Shown: piece after piece, positions 23,769-32,705 of the stretch
Layout of the letters: each line of letters begins with the position of its first letter
Numbering within the stretch: position 1 is the first letter of the stretch
Origin: Enterococcus sp. HY326
Lineage (GTDB): Bacteria > Bacillota > Bacilli > Lactobacillales > Enterococcaceae
Assembly: GCF_026157065.1 (NCBI RefSeq)
Contig: NZ_JANLGQ010000002.1
Coordinates: 248,001-312,000, forward strand
DNA: 64,000 nt
Reading direction: 5' to 3'
The notes under the pieces: generated by a model
What the model was told of the DNA's origin: nothing
What the model saw: only the letters and a program-made list of their open reading frames with translations
The model's database searches: none
Made by a program: the position numbers and the translations under genes

Positions 23769-26700
23769 ATGAAAAAGTCAATGATGCTTAAGACCAGTCT
23801 GCGGGAAATTTGGCAGACGAAAACCCGCTTTCTTTCAATCTTTGGAATTATTTTTTTGGGGGTTGCTTTTTTTGTAGGGATTGGGGCAACTGGCCCTGAC
23901 ATGCTCCAGACTGCCACCAATTATTATCAACAGCAACATTTAGCCGACAATCAAATCATCTCTAGTCTAGGATTGACAGAGGATGATTTAAAGATTGTCC
24001 AGACAGATGAAAATGTCGCAAGCGCTGAGGCGTTTAAATTTGCGGATATAAATTTAACGTCGCAAACGGCAGTAGTGCGATTTTATGGTTATACACCAGA
24101 GCAAAAAATCAATCAATACAATATAGTTGACGGCCGCTTACCTGAAAAAGCTGATGAGATTGCTTTAGACAATCGAGAGGCTTTAAGCGGCAGTTATCAA
24201 ATTGGCGACAGCTATGAAGTTTCTGAAGATGATGACGTGGACGGGCTACTAGCAAATTATGCTTATACAGTTGTCGGCTTTGTAAATTCACCGACCTATG
24301 TGGAAAATGTTTCCCGTGGCTATACAAATGTTGGTACTGGTTCAGTGGATTATTTTGCGGTGGTGTTTGAGGAAAACTTAACAGCAGACGTCTATTCGAC
24401 AATTTATATTACTTATCAAGATTTAGCTGACTTGCCGGCTTATTCAACAGCTTACGAGGATACTTTAGCGACCAATCAAACACAGTTGGAGCAGGAACTA
24501 GCTGAACGACCAGCTGAACGGGTGTCTGAAATAAAAGCTGAGGCTCAAGAGCAAATTGATGAGGCTAGTCAAGAGGTTGCCGATGGGGAGAAAGCTTTAG
24601 CGGATGCGCAGACCACCCTGGAAGATTCGGCTGCTCAGTTAGCTGATGGTCAGAGCCAGTTAGAGGCTGCCCGGCAGGAATTAGCCACTCAAACAGCTTC
24701 AGCGCAAGCTGAAATTGATCAAAGTGAAGCACAATTGAATGCTTCGCAAACCGAGCTGGATAATAATCGGCAAACTTTAGCTAGTCGCAAAAATGAGCTG
24801 ACCGCAAATGCCGGCCAAGTTGAAGCCGCGAAAAATTCATTAACGGATTTACAGCAGCAAAGAAGTCAGGCGCAAGCAGGTCTCGACCAAATTACCGCAG
24901 CACAGCAGAGTTTGGAAAGCTTGTTCAATCAGCTTTCCCTCGCTTCACAAACGAGTGACGAAGAATATGCCATCTTGGCCCCGCAATTAGCTCAAGGTGT
25001 TGCGGCTAGTCTAGGGCAGCTGCCAGCAGAAGTAGCCGGCGTTTTGCAAACCTTTGTTGTTGATCCTAGTCGTGAAAATTTGCAAATCAGTATCGGCGCT
25101 CTTAGCGAATACCAAAATCAATTGACGGCTCAAGCCCAAGAAATTCAAAATGGTCTCAATCAAATCGATGCTGGCATTGCAGAAATTAACAGTCAGGTAC
25201 AGCAGTACAATGATGGTTTAGCGCAGATTCAATCAGCCGAGACGCAACTGGCGAATGGCCAAAGTCAAATTGACAGCGGCCGTCAGCAACTTCAGGCTGC
25301 TAAAGATCAATTGGCAACAGCGATAGCAGAAGGCCAAGGACAAATTGATGCTTCTCAACAGGAATTGGATCAGGCACAGGCTGCCTATGATGAAGGCTTG
25401 GCTGAATACCAAAGTCAATTAGCGGAAAAAGAACCGGAGCTTGCTGATGCCAAAAGTAAAATTGCAGAGCAGCAGAATGAATTAGATCAGCTGACAGCCA
25501 GTGATTATACGTACTCAACTAGAAATGATAATCCCGGATATAGTGAGTTTGAAGATAATGCCAATCGAATTTCTTCTTTGGCCACCGTTTTTCCGATTAT
25601 TTTCTTTTTGATTGCCGCCTTGGTCAGCTTAACGACGATGACCCGCATGGTGGAAGAAAAACGCTCAGAAATTGGAACCTTTAAAGCATTAGGCTATGGC
25701 AATTCAGCCATCTCGATGAAATTTATTATCTACGCAAGTTTAGCGGGAATTACTGGTGCCTTTGCTGGGCTCGCTTTGGGCTTTTATCTATTTCCAGTGA
25801 TTATTTTTACCGCCTATGGTCAGCTGTATAATATCGGCAACTTTGTTTCACCGTGGCATTTGAACTACGCAGTGATTGCAATTATCGTGGCGATTTTATG
25901 TACAGTCGGTACCGCCTTATTAGTTTTACGCATAGATTTATTGGCAACGCCTGCCAGTTTAATGCGACCTAAAGCACCAAAGGCTGGCAAACGGATTTTC
26001 TTAGAGCGGTTGACACCAATTTGGCAACGCCTGAGTTTTATTCAAAAGGTGACCATGCGTAATCTATTCCGCTATAAGCAGCGGATGCTGATGACAATTT
26101 TGGGAATTGCCGGCTGTATGTCAATGATTATTACGGGTTTTGGTTTGCGGGATTCGATTTCAGATATCGTGACCATCCAATTTGATAAAATTTGGCATTA
26201 CAGTGCTGTTGTAACCTTTAATGAAGAGCCTGACGAGGAGCAAACCACAGACTATGAAGCGATTTTAGCTGATGTCGCTGATTTTTCCGGCGATATGTTT
26301 TTCAGTAATCAAACTTTGCAGCTGGAAAAAAGTGGTGAAACCACCCGCGATGTAACAGTCTATGTTCCAGAAAATCCTGAAAGAATGTCAGATTTTGTTT
26401 TATTCAATGACCGAAAAACAGGCGAAGAATATACTTTGGATGATAGCGGCGCCATCATCAATGAAAAATTAGCAGAGATGTATGATTTACAGGTGGGAGA
26501 CAGCTTCCCTCTGACTGACAGCGATGGTGGGGAGTACCAAGTGAAAATCGCCCATATTGCGGAAAATTATACAGGTCATTTTGCTTATTTGACGCCAGAT
26601 TATTATCAAGAAGTTTTTAATCAGTCACCGGATTATAATAGTGATTTACTTTTGTTTTCTAAAGATTTAAGCACTGACGAAGAAAATCAAGCCGCCAATC

Positions 26701-27182
26701 AAATTATGGCGGATTCTCAAGTAGTGAATATCAGTTTTATTTCTCAATCACGGGACGCTTTGGGAGACACGATAAATAGTTTGAATATTGTTGTGTGGGT
26801 CTTGATAATCTCCGCTGGCTTGTTGGCCTTTATCGTCTTGTATAACTTAACAAATATCAATGTCTCAGAACGAATTCGTGAACTATCGACGATTAAAGTC
26901 TTGGGCTTTTACGATAAAGAAGTCACCATGTATGTCTATCGGGAAAATATTATTTTGACCTTTATCGGGATTTTCTTTGGATTATTCTTAGGAAATATTG
27001 AACACGCATATGTGTTAAAAACTGTTGAGGTCGATATGATTATGTTTAGTCCGGACATTCATCTGCTTAGTTATCTATACGCTAGTTTGATTACCTTATT
27101 GTTCACTTTAATTGTTGGCTTGTTTATGCATCAGAAGCTGAAAAAAGTTGACATGATTGAAGCTTTAAAATCAAATGAATAG
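23769..27182 (+). CDS. FtsX-like ABC permease with long coiled-coil extracellular region
   Basis: The product is 1137 residues. One N-terminal span (about 18-40) leads to an outer domain. A Gln/Ala/Glu/Ser-rich coiled coil (about 250-580; repeats of the type LADGQSQLEAARQEL) follows. Three FtsX-type spans (about 600-720), a second outer domain and a last FtsX block (about 1000-1130) complete the protein. The second FtsX block contains RIRELSTIKVLGFYDKEV, the conserved motif of this family. Such permeases act mechanically on envelope substrates or signals rather than by classical transport. The specific role here is unknown. TAGGAGGC precedes the ATG. Confidence 0.88.
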   Translation: MKKSMMLKTSLREIWQTKTRFLSIFGIIFLGVAFFVGIGATGPDMLQTATNYYQQQHLADNQIISSLGLTEDDLKIVQTDENVASAEAFKFADINLTSQTAVVRFYGYTPEQKINQYNIVDGRLPEKADEIALDNREALSGSYQIGDSYEVSEDDDVDGLLANYAYTVVGFVNSPTYVENVSRGYTNVGTGSVDYFAVVFEENLTADVYSTIYITYQDLADLPAYSTAYEDTLATNQTQLEQELAERPAERVSEIKAEAQEQIDEASQEVADGEKALADAQTTLEDSAAQLADGQSQLEAARQELATQTASAQAEIDQSEAQLNASQTELDNNRQTLASRKNELTANAGQVEAAKNSLTDLQQQRSQAQAGLDQITAAQQSLESLFNQLSLASQTSDEEYAILAPQLAQGVAASLGQLPAEVAGVLQTFVVDPSRENLQISIGALSEYQNQLTAQAQEIQNGLNQIDAGIAEINSQVQQYNDGLAQIQSAETQLANGQSQIDSGRQQLQAAKDQLATAIAEGQGQIDASQQELDQAQAAYDEGLAEYQSQLAEKEPELADAKSKIAEQQNELDQLTASDYTYSTRNDNPGYSEFEDNANRISSLATVFPIIFFLIAALVSLTTMTRMVEEKRSEIGTFKALGYGNSAISMKFIIYASLAGITGAFAGLALGFYLFPVIIFTAYGQLYNIGNFVSPWHLNYAVIAIIVAILCTVGTALLVLRIDLLATPASLMRPKAPKAGKRIFLERLTPIWQRLSFIQKVTMRNLFRYKQRMLMTILGIAGCMSMIITGFGLRDSISDIVTIQFDKIWHYSAVVTFNEEPDEEQTTDYEAILADVADFSGDMFFSNQTLQLEKSGETTRDVTVYVPENPERMSDFVLFNDRKTGEEYTLDDSGAIINEKLAEMYDLQVGDSFPLTDSDGGEYQVKIAHIAENYTGHFAYLTPDYYQEVFNQSPDYNSDLLLFSKDLSTDEENQAANQIMADSQVVNISFISQSRDALGDTINSLNIVVWVLIISAGLLAFIVLYNLTNINVSERIRELSTIKVLGFYDKEVTMYVYRENIILTFIGIFFGLFLGNIEHAYVLKTVEVDMIMFSPDIHLLSYLYASLITLLFTLIVGLFMHQKLKKVDMIEALKSNE

Positions 27183-27184
27183 TT

Positions 27185-27243
27185 TTGAAAAGCCTAGAAA
27201 AATCACGTGTAATTCACGATTTTTCTAGGCTTTTCAGTTTTTT
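27185..27243 (+). terminator. Intrinsic terminator after the ABC transporter
   Basis: TGAAAAGCCTAGAAAAATC pairs with GATTTTTCTAGGCTTTTCA and is followed by a T-run. The stem is about 20 bp and almost perfect. Confidence 0.93.
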
Positions 27244-27284
27244 ATTGGTATTATTATTTATAAGAGAACTAAGGAGGTGGCAGG

Positions 27285-27809
27285 ATGATTGCGGGAATTT
27301 CTTTTGAGAGCATTTATTTTTATCTATTGATTATCTGTGCTGTGTTGGCGATGGTGATGCTGATTTTTGGGGACATATTTGAATTTGATGGCCCGATTGA
27401 TCCGATTTTAGTGATTCCTTGGTTTGCCTTTTTAGGTTTGTTTGGTTACCTGGGTGAAAAATTAACAGCCCTCAACAGCTTCGTTATTTTAATTGGCGCG
27501 GGTATCTTAGCTTCGATTTTAGTCTTCCTGCTGAATTTTTATTTTATTCTACCAATGCGGCGGGCTGAATCGACTATCTCGATTTCTGAAAAAGATATGG
27601 AGGGCAATGTTGCGACAGTAATTACACCAATTCCCATTAAAGGAATGGGGGAGATTCAATTTAAAAGTGTGACCGGTTCTTTAAGTCGACCAGCGGCCTT
27701 TTTTGAGCCGCAGGAGACCGAGGCACTGCAAGGGTCACAGGTACTGATTATTGAGGTCAAAGAAAGAGTATGCTATGTAGTTCCTTATCAAGGAAGTTTG
27801 CCTATATAG
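27285..27809 (+). CDS. YuaF/NfeD-like membrane protein
   Basis: The product is 174 residues, the same size as Bacillus subtilis YuaF. Three hydrophobic segments (about 8-30, 44-60, 66-92) are followed by a soluble OB-fold-like C-terminal domain (EGNVATVITPIPIKGMGEIQ...GSQVLIIEVKER). NfeD-type proteins work with flotillins, and the flotillin gene follows after 25 bp, supporting the pairing. AAGGAGGTGG precedes the ATG. The role is membrane-domain organisation or stress protection, inferred from family. Confidence 0.85.
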   Translation: MIAGISFESIYFYLLIICAVLAMVMLIFGDIFEFDGPIDPILVIPWFAFLGLFGYLGEKLTALNSFVILIGAGILASILVFLLNFYFILPMRRAESTISISEKDMEGNVATVITPIPIKGMGEIQFKSVTGSLSRPAAFFEPQETEALQGSQVLIIEVKERVCYVVPYQGSLPI

Positions 27810-27834
27810 AATAAAAAAGATGGGGGGAGAAAAA

Positions 27835-29313
27835 ATGGCAGGAATTATTATACCAATTGCCATCGTTGTTTTTATTTTATTGATTTTGTTAGTCGTATTT
27901 GTTTCCAAATACCAAACAGCAAAACCAGATGAAGCGCTGATTATCAGCGGGAGTTATTTAGGAACAAAAAATGTTCATGCTGATGAACGGGGCAATAAAA
28001 TCAAAATCGTCAGAGGCGGTGGTGCATTTGTTTTGCCGGTATTCCAACGGTCAAATCGAATCAGCTTGCTTTCCAGCAAACTGGATGTGTCTACGCCTGA
28101 GGTCTACACCGAGCAAGGGGTTCCGGTTATGTGTGACGGCACGTCAATTATTAAAATCGGTTCTTCAGTTGAAGAAATTGCAACGGCAGCGGAACAATTT
28201 CTAGGCAAAACCCGAGAAGAATTGGAAAATGAAGCTCGCGAAGTTTTGGAAGGTCATTTGCGTTCGATTTTAGGCTCAATGACAGTGGAAGAAATTTACC
28301 AAAACCGTGACAAATTTAGCCAAAGCGTACAGGAAGTGGCTTCTGTGGATTTAGCCAAAATGGGGCTGATTATCGTATCTTTTACGATTAAAGAAGTTCG
28401 GGATAAAAATGGCTACTTAGATTCTCTAGGTAAACCACGGATTGCCCAAGTTAAACGGGATGCCGATATCGCTGAAGCCGAAGCTTTAAAAGAAACTAGA
28501 ATTAAAAAAGCGGAAGCTGAAAAAGAATCGCAACAGGCTGAATTGCAACGGCAAACTGAAATTGCCGAAGCCGCTAAAGAAAAAGAATTAAAATTAGCGA
28601 CCTACAAAGAAGCCCAAGACGTTGCCAAAGCCAAAGCCGACCAAGCCTATAACTTGGAAAGTGCTCGGGCCCAACAAGAAGTTATCGAACAAGAGATGGA
28701 AGTCAAAGTCATCGAGCGGCAAAAACAAATCGAGCTGGAAGAAAAAGAAATTACCCGGCGAGAAAAACAATACGATTCTGAGGTTAAGAAAAAAGCCGAT
28801 GCGGATCGTTATGCGATGGAACAAGAAGCCCAAGCGAAAAAAGCTCAAGATGTTGCCGAAGCCGAAGCCGAGCGTTTTAGAATTGAAGCGCTAGCCGAAG
28901 CCGAAGCGAACAAAACCCGCTTAGCTGGGCAAGCTGAATCAGAAGCGACCTTATTAAGAGGGAAAGCTGAAGCCGAAGCCAAACAAAAAATTGCCGACGC
29001 CTTCAAGCAATATGGCGAAGCAGCTGTCTTGAGCATGATTTTAGAAATCTTGCCTGAGTTAATGAAAGAAGCAGCTCAGCCATTGGGGAACATCGATAAG
29101 ATTACGGTTGTCGACACAGGCGGTTCTGAAGGACCTAATAGTGGCGCTAATAAAATTACCAATTATGCGACTAATTTATTAGCTGGCACACAGGAAACTT
29201 TAAAAGAAACAACTGGTTTGGATGTCCGTGAACTAATCGAAAACTTCTCCAAACGGGGCGGTACCAATTTTAATTTAAATGAGCCAACTGACTCAACCGA
29301 TGGCGCTGAATAA
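27835..29313 (+). CDS. floT: Flotillin-like SPFH-domain protein
   Basis: The product is 492 residues. An N-terminal membrane anchor (about 3-25) leads into an SPFH/band-7 domain (about 30-200; ALIISGSYLG...IVRGGGAFVLPVFQR). A long Glu/Ala/Lys coiled coil (about 215-400, with repeated AEAEA) and a C-terminal assembly region follow. It is expected to form flotillin clusters in fluid membrane domains together with the YuaF-like partner upstream. The start at 27835 has GGGGGGA 6-7 bases before it; the ATG at 27820 would start inside that purine run and is rejected. A 180-bp palindrome ends the operon. Confidence 0.92.
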   Translation: MAGIIIPIAIVVFILLILLVVFVSKYQTAKPDEALIISGSYLGTKNVHADERGNKIKIVRGGGAFVLPVFQRSNRISLLSSKLDVSTPEVYTEQGVPVMCDGTSIIKIGSSVEEIATAAEQFLGKTREELENEAREVLEGHLRSILGSMTVEEIYQNRDKFSQSVQEVASVDLAKMGLIIVSFTIKEVRDKNGYLDSLGKPRIAQVKRDADIAEAEALKETRIKKAEAEKESQQAELQRQTEIAEAAKEKELKLATYKEAQDVAKAKADQAYNLESARAQQEVIEQEMEVKVIERQKQIELEEKEITRREKQYDSEVKKKADADRYAMEQEAQAKKAQDVAEAEAERFRIEALAEAEANKTRLAGQAESEATLLRGKAEAEAKQKIADAFKQYGEAAVLSMILEILPELMKEAAQPLGNIDKITVVDTGGSEGPNSGANKITNYATNLLAGTQETLKETTGLDVRELIENFSKRGGTNFNLNEPTDSTDGAE

Positions 29314-29493
29314 AATCAGCTGGTGGTTGTGATAGAAGTCAATACAGAAAAAGCGAAGTAACTACATTGCTGAAAAGTAATGGGAGTGAGCCGAGGATTT
29401 GCTTTTGAAGCCTAAGCGGAATCAAAAGCAAATCCAAGTTACTTTCCCTGAATTCCCTGTAAAAAAGACTCCTACCACAACTACTATTTTTTT
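29314..29493 (+). terminator. Long imperfect palindrome after the flotillin gene
   Basis: The inner 14-bp perfect stem GGATTTGCTTTTGA / TCAAAAGCAAATCC is extended outward by an imperfect stem (AAAAT...GGTTGTGATAGAAGTC with GACTCCTACCACAACTACTATTTT). The whole element is 180 bp, starts at the base after the stop codon and ends in seven T. Confidence 0.8.
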
Positions 29494-29613
29494 GGACTTA
29501 TTGTTATACTTTAAGTAAAGGTTTTCACAAGTTAAACAGTTTAGTCACTTGTTACATAATTTGATTGGTAAAAATCAAAAATGTTTATTTCATTAGATGC
29601 AGGAGGGATGAAA

Positions 29614-29730
29614 ATGAACTTATTGCAGGGCTTAGAGATTACGCTGGTTTCAATGTTGGTAGTCTTTGGCATTTTAGCGGCATTATGGGGTGGCATTTAT
29701 TTAATGCATAAATTGATTGGGGAGGATTAG
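29614..29730 (+). CDS. oadG: OadG-like small subunit of a Na+-pumping decarboxylase
   Basis: The product is 38 residues. It starts MNLLQGLEITLVSMLVVFG and continues through one membrane span to HKLIGED. The GLEI(T/M)LVxMxVVFxxL pattern is that of OadG gamma subunits. AGGAGGG lies a few bases before ATG 29608 and 29614; 29614 is used here. The oadB gene starts 3 bp after the stop, which strongly supports the call. In known complexes the gamma subunit anchors the alpha subunit to the membrane. This one is short and lacks the Zn-binding C-terminal tail of enterobacterial OadG. Confidence 0.82.
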   Translation: MNLLQGLEITLVSMLVVFGILAALWGGIYLMHKLIGED

Positions 29731-29733
29731 CGC

Positions 29734-30867
29734 ATGGGGGACGTTTTTAATGAATTAATTCAAACATCTGGATTTGCCAATTTAACTTGGAAGCACTTAT
29801 TTATGATTTGTTTGGCCTGTGTCTTTTTATATTTGGCCATCAAAAAAGAATATGAACCATATCTACTTTTACCGATTGCCTTTGGTATTCTCTTGGTAAA
29901 TTTGCCGCTGGCCGGCTTAATGTCCGGGCCATTAGGGGACAATCCCGGCGGACTTTTATATTATTTGTACAAAGGAACTGAGCTAGGGATTTATCCGCCA
30001 CTGATTTTCCTTTGCTTAGGTGCAACGATTGACTTTGGCCCCTTGATTGCCAATCCGATTGTTTTACTGCTAGGCGGGGCGGCTCAATTTGGGATTTTTG
30101 CGGCCTTCTTTGGTGCTTTGATGCTGGGAATGACCGGTATGGAGGCGGCCTCAGTGGGGATTATTGGTGGAGCTGACGGACCGACTGCCATTTTTCTAAC
30201 AACAAAATTGGCGCCGCACCTACTTTCAGTAATTGCCTTAGCAGCTTATTCTTACATGGCGCTGGTGCCAATCATCCAGCCGCCGATTATTCGAGCGTTG
30301 ACTACAGAAAAAGAACGGAAAATAAAGATGTCGCAACAGCGGAAAGTTAGTCGCACTGAGAAAATTGTCTTTCCAATTTTCACGACAATTTTTGTTGCAT
30401 TGGTCGTACCGACAGCTGCAACGCTGATTGGTTCATTGATGCTGGGGAATTTAGTAAAAGAATCCGCTGTGGTTCCGCGAATTGCCGAGGTACTTCAAAA
30501 TACGTTGATGTATGTTGTGACGATTATCTTAGGTTTGACAGTTGGAGCGAAGGCTGAAGCCAATTTATTTTTATCCGCAACGACGTTGAAGGTCATTTTC
30601 CTTGGCCTGTTTGCCTTTGCGATTGGCACGGCTGCCGGCGTTTTATTCGGCAAGCTTTTATGTAAAATCACCAAAGGAAAAATTAATCCGATGATTGGTG
30701 CTGCCGGTGTTTCGGCTGTTCCTATGGCTGCTCGAGTTGTTCATCAAGAGGGCTTAAAAGCTGACCCAAGTAATTATTTATTAATGCATGCAGTTGGCCC
30801 AAATGTGGCGGGTGTGATTGGCTCTGCCATTGCCGCTGGCGTCCTTTTGGCTTTCTTTGGCGGGTAA
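29734..30867 (+). CDS. oadB: Na+-transporting decarboxylase beta subunit
   Basis: The product is a 377-residue polytopic membrane protein with about nine hydrophobic segments. It contains the conserved IIGGADGPTAIF motif and the C-terminal GVSAVPMAARVVHQEG region of OadB/GcdB/MmdB. The beta subunit couples decarboxylation of a carboxybiotin carrier to Na+ export. No alpha (carboxyltransferase) or biotin-carrier gene is in the window, so the substrate (oxaloacetate, methylmalonyl-CoA or glutaconyl-CoA) cannot be told. GGGGAGGATTAGCGC precedes the ATG. Confidence 0.93.
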   Translation: MGDVFNELIQTSGFANLTWKHLFMICLACVFLYLAIKKEYEPYLLLPIAFGILLVNLPLAGLMSGPLGDNPGGLLYYLYKGTELGIYPPLIFLCLGATIDFGPLIANPIVLLLGGAAQFGIFAAFFGALMLGMTGMEAASVGIIGGADGPTAIFLTTKLAPHLLSVIALAAYSYMALVPIIQPPIIRALTTEKERKIKMSQQRKVSRTEKIVFPIFTTIFVALVVPTAATLIGSLMLGNLVKESAVVPRIAEVLQNTLMYVVTIILGLTVGAKAEANLFLSATTLKVIFLGLFAFAIGTAAGVLFGKLLCKITKGKINPMIGAAGVSAVPMAARVVHQEGLKADPSNYLLMHAVGPNVAGVIGSAIAAGVLLAFFGG

Positions 30868-30889
30868 CTAGTTTAGGTTTTGAACACAA

Positions 30890-30936
30890 ATCAACGGCTA
30901 ATGGAATTCTAAAAAAAGAAAACCATTAGCCGTTTT
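30890..30936. terminator. Bidirectional terminator
   Basis: AACGGCTAATGG pairs perfectly with CCATTAGCCGTT across an A-rich loop, between convergent oadB and the ArAE-type gene. Confidence 0.92.
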
Positions 30937-30939
30937 AGT

Positions 30940-31539
30940 TTATTTTTCTTCGTGGTCTTGTTGATTAATCTTGCCTCTAACTTCCTCTAGCTGCTGACTT
31001 AATGCAGCTTCTTTTATTTTCAATTGGGCTAAATCTTCTTCTAATTCGGCCTTTTGTTCGACAACTTTTGGCTGACCAAAAAAGTTAATCGCAATCGCAA
31101 TAAAGGTGCCGATAAAGGTTTCGATTACTCGGGAAAGGGCGTAAAACGCCGATTCACCTTGGGGAATGCTCAAAGAAATTAGCAATAGCGTGGCGATGGA
31201 AGCAATGATGCCTGAATTATTATTAATCCCATCAGAAATGACGATACACAGGGCGACTAGGACCGGCAGTAAAAATAGTTCCACTAAAAAATCATATTCA
31301 AAATAAGATTTAATGACAAAATAGAAAATGGCTAGCAGCCCTCCCAGACTGTTGCCGAGGATACGGGACTTACCAAAGGAGAGACTCGTCGATAAATCTT
31401 GCCGCAAAGAAAATACAGCTGCTAAAGCCGCAATCAATGGCTGGCCGCCATCGACGAAATGAAAAACCAATATACAAATCATGACAGCCACAGCACTTTT
31501 AATCGTTCTTAGGCCTAAACGAAATTTGCCAATATGCAT
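30940..31539 (-). CDS. ArAE/FUSC-type membrane protein (DUF939-like), short form
   Basis: The product is 199 residues. It begins HIGKFRLGLRTIKSAVAVMICILVFHF and has about five to six hydrophobic segments, then a C-terminal coiled coil (about 160-199; AELEEDLAQLKIKEAALSQQL). This is the N-terminal membrane module of the aromatic-acid exporter/FUSC families. The start at 31539 follows GAAGGGTG; the upstream TTG at 31554 is less likely. It is divergent from a paralogue whose N-terminus is nearly the same (RIGLRTIKTAVS). The substrate is unknown. Confidence 0.8.
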   Translation of the reverse strand: MHIGKFRLGLRTIKSAVAVMICILVFHFVDGGQPLIAALAAVFSLRQDLSTSLSFGKSRILGNSLGGLLAIFYFVIKSYFEYDFLVELFLLPVLVALCIVISDGINNNSGIIASIATLLLISLSIPQGESAFYALSRVIETFIGTFIAIAINFFGQPKVVEQKAELEEDLAQLKIKEAALSQQLEEVRGKINQQDHEEK

Positions 31540-31658
31540 AAAATCACCCTTCAAATTTGCGGTAAAAAGCTACCTGTCTCTTTATACTATCGAAAACTAT
31601 TGAGAATTGCTAGTTTTTAAAGAAAGCTTTTAGTATAATTTTTGCAGGAGGTGACGCT

Positions 31659-32615
31659 GTGAGAATTGGTTTACGAACGATTAAGACCGCCGTTTCCGCA
31701 ACATTGGCGATTTTTTTGGCTTCAGGCTTAGGCCTGCAATACACAACTGCAGCTGGAATTATCGCAGTCCTCAGCTTAACAAATACAAAACGCAGTTCTT
31801 TATTTACCGGTATTAGCCGTTTATTGGCATTGACATTGGCGACGATTGTGGCAGGTGTTTGTTTCACTCTGTTTGGCTATACGACTTGGGCATTTGGCAT
31901 TTATTTATTGCTATACATTCCTTTGACCGTCCGCTTTGGCTTAGCTGATGGGATTGTGGTCTGCTCGGTGCTAGTCACTCATTATCTGATAGAAGAGAGT
32001 CTTAGCTGGCCTTGGATTGCTAATGAGTTTGCCCTGATGATTATCGGAGTTGGCTTGGCTCTATTGATGAATTTATACATGCCAAATGTCGAAAAAAAAT
32101 TGAAGATGAACCAAGAGGAAATTGAAGCGGGGTTTCGAGAAATTTTGCGGGAGATGGCCAAGGGAATTTCTCAGCAGGGCAGTTTGACGGGGATTGATGA
32201 AAAGTATCAAGAGTTGGCCCGCTTTATCCGTAAAGCCGAAGAGCAGGCTCAAAATTTTCAAGAAAATCAATGGTTCACCCCCAATTTTTATTACAGCGAT
32301 TATTTTTCGATGCGACGGGCCCAGGGAAAAATTTTAGCAGAGATGATTGACTGTCTGAAAAAAATCCAAGTTGCGCCACAGCATGGCGAGAATATGCAGT
32401 TTTTATTGAATTATACCGCCAAAACTTTTGCACAAAATAATGATGGGCAAACGATTTTAGCAATGATTGCTGAAGTGTTAGATGATTATCGGATGATGGC
32501 GCTACCGCAAACCCGGGATGAATTTGAAAAAAGAGCAGAACTTTTTCAATTCTTACAATCCTTTAAGAGCTTTATTGAAGTTAAAGCTGAATTTGCCGGC
32601 AAGCTCGAAGACTAA
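31659..32615 (+). CDS. ArAE-family membrane protein (DUF939)
   Basis: The product is 318 residues. An N-terminal membrane half (about 1-145, with about six spans) and a cytoplasmic helical half (about 150-318) match the DUF939/ArAE_1 plus ArAE_1_C layout of YqjA-like putative aromatic-acid exporters. Translation starts at GTG 31659 with AGGAGGTGA upstream, and a TATAAT lies near 31633-31638. It is divergent from the short-form paralogue, sharing a 120-bp control region. The transport substrate is not known. Confidence 0.82.
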   Translation: MRIGLRTIKTAVSATLAIFLASGLGLQYTTAAGIIAVLSLTNTKRSSLFTGISRLLALTLATIVAGVCFTLFGYTTWAFGIYLLLYIPLTVRFGLADGIVVCSVLVTHYLIEESLSWPWIANEFALMIIGVGLALLMNLYMPNVEKKLKMNQEEIEAGFREILREMAKGISQQGSLTGIDEKYQELARFIRKAEEQAQNFQENQWFTPNFYYSDYFSMRRAQGKILAEMIDCLKKIQVAPQHGENMQFLLNYTAKTFAQNNDGQTILAMIAEVLDDYRMMALPQTRDEFEKRAELFQFLQSFKSFIEVKAEFAGKLED

Positions 32616-32633
32616 TGCTTTAGTACGACAAGC

Positions 32634-32696
32634 AAACAGTCGCATGACCTTAGCTTTGGAAAAAACTCCAAGAGCTAAGGTCGTGCGACTGTTTTT
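32634..32696. terminator. Bidirectional terminator
   Basis: AAACAGTCGCATGACCTTAG pairs with CTAAGGTCGTGCGACTGTTT (one G-T mismatch), with A-runs and T-runs outside. It serves the convergent ArAE and oxidoreductase genes. Confidence 0.93.
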
Positions 32697-32705
32697 AAAG
32701 TTTTT

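Noticed and set aside
28594-28848. Open frame of 84 codons opposite the flotillin gene, rich in Phe.
   Set aside because: It mirrors the Lys/Glu/Ala coiled-coil codons of the sense gene and has no ribosome site; the same applies to other antisense frames in this window.
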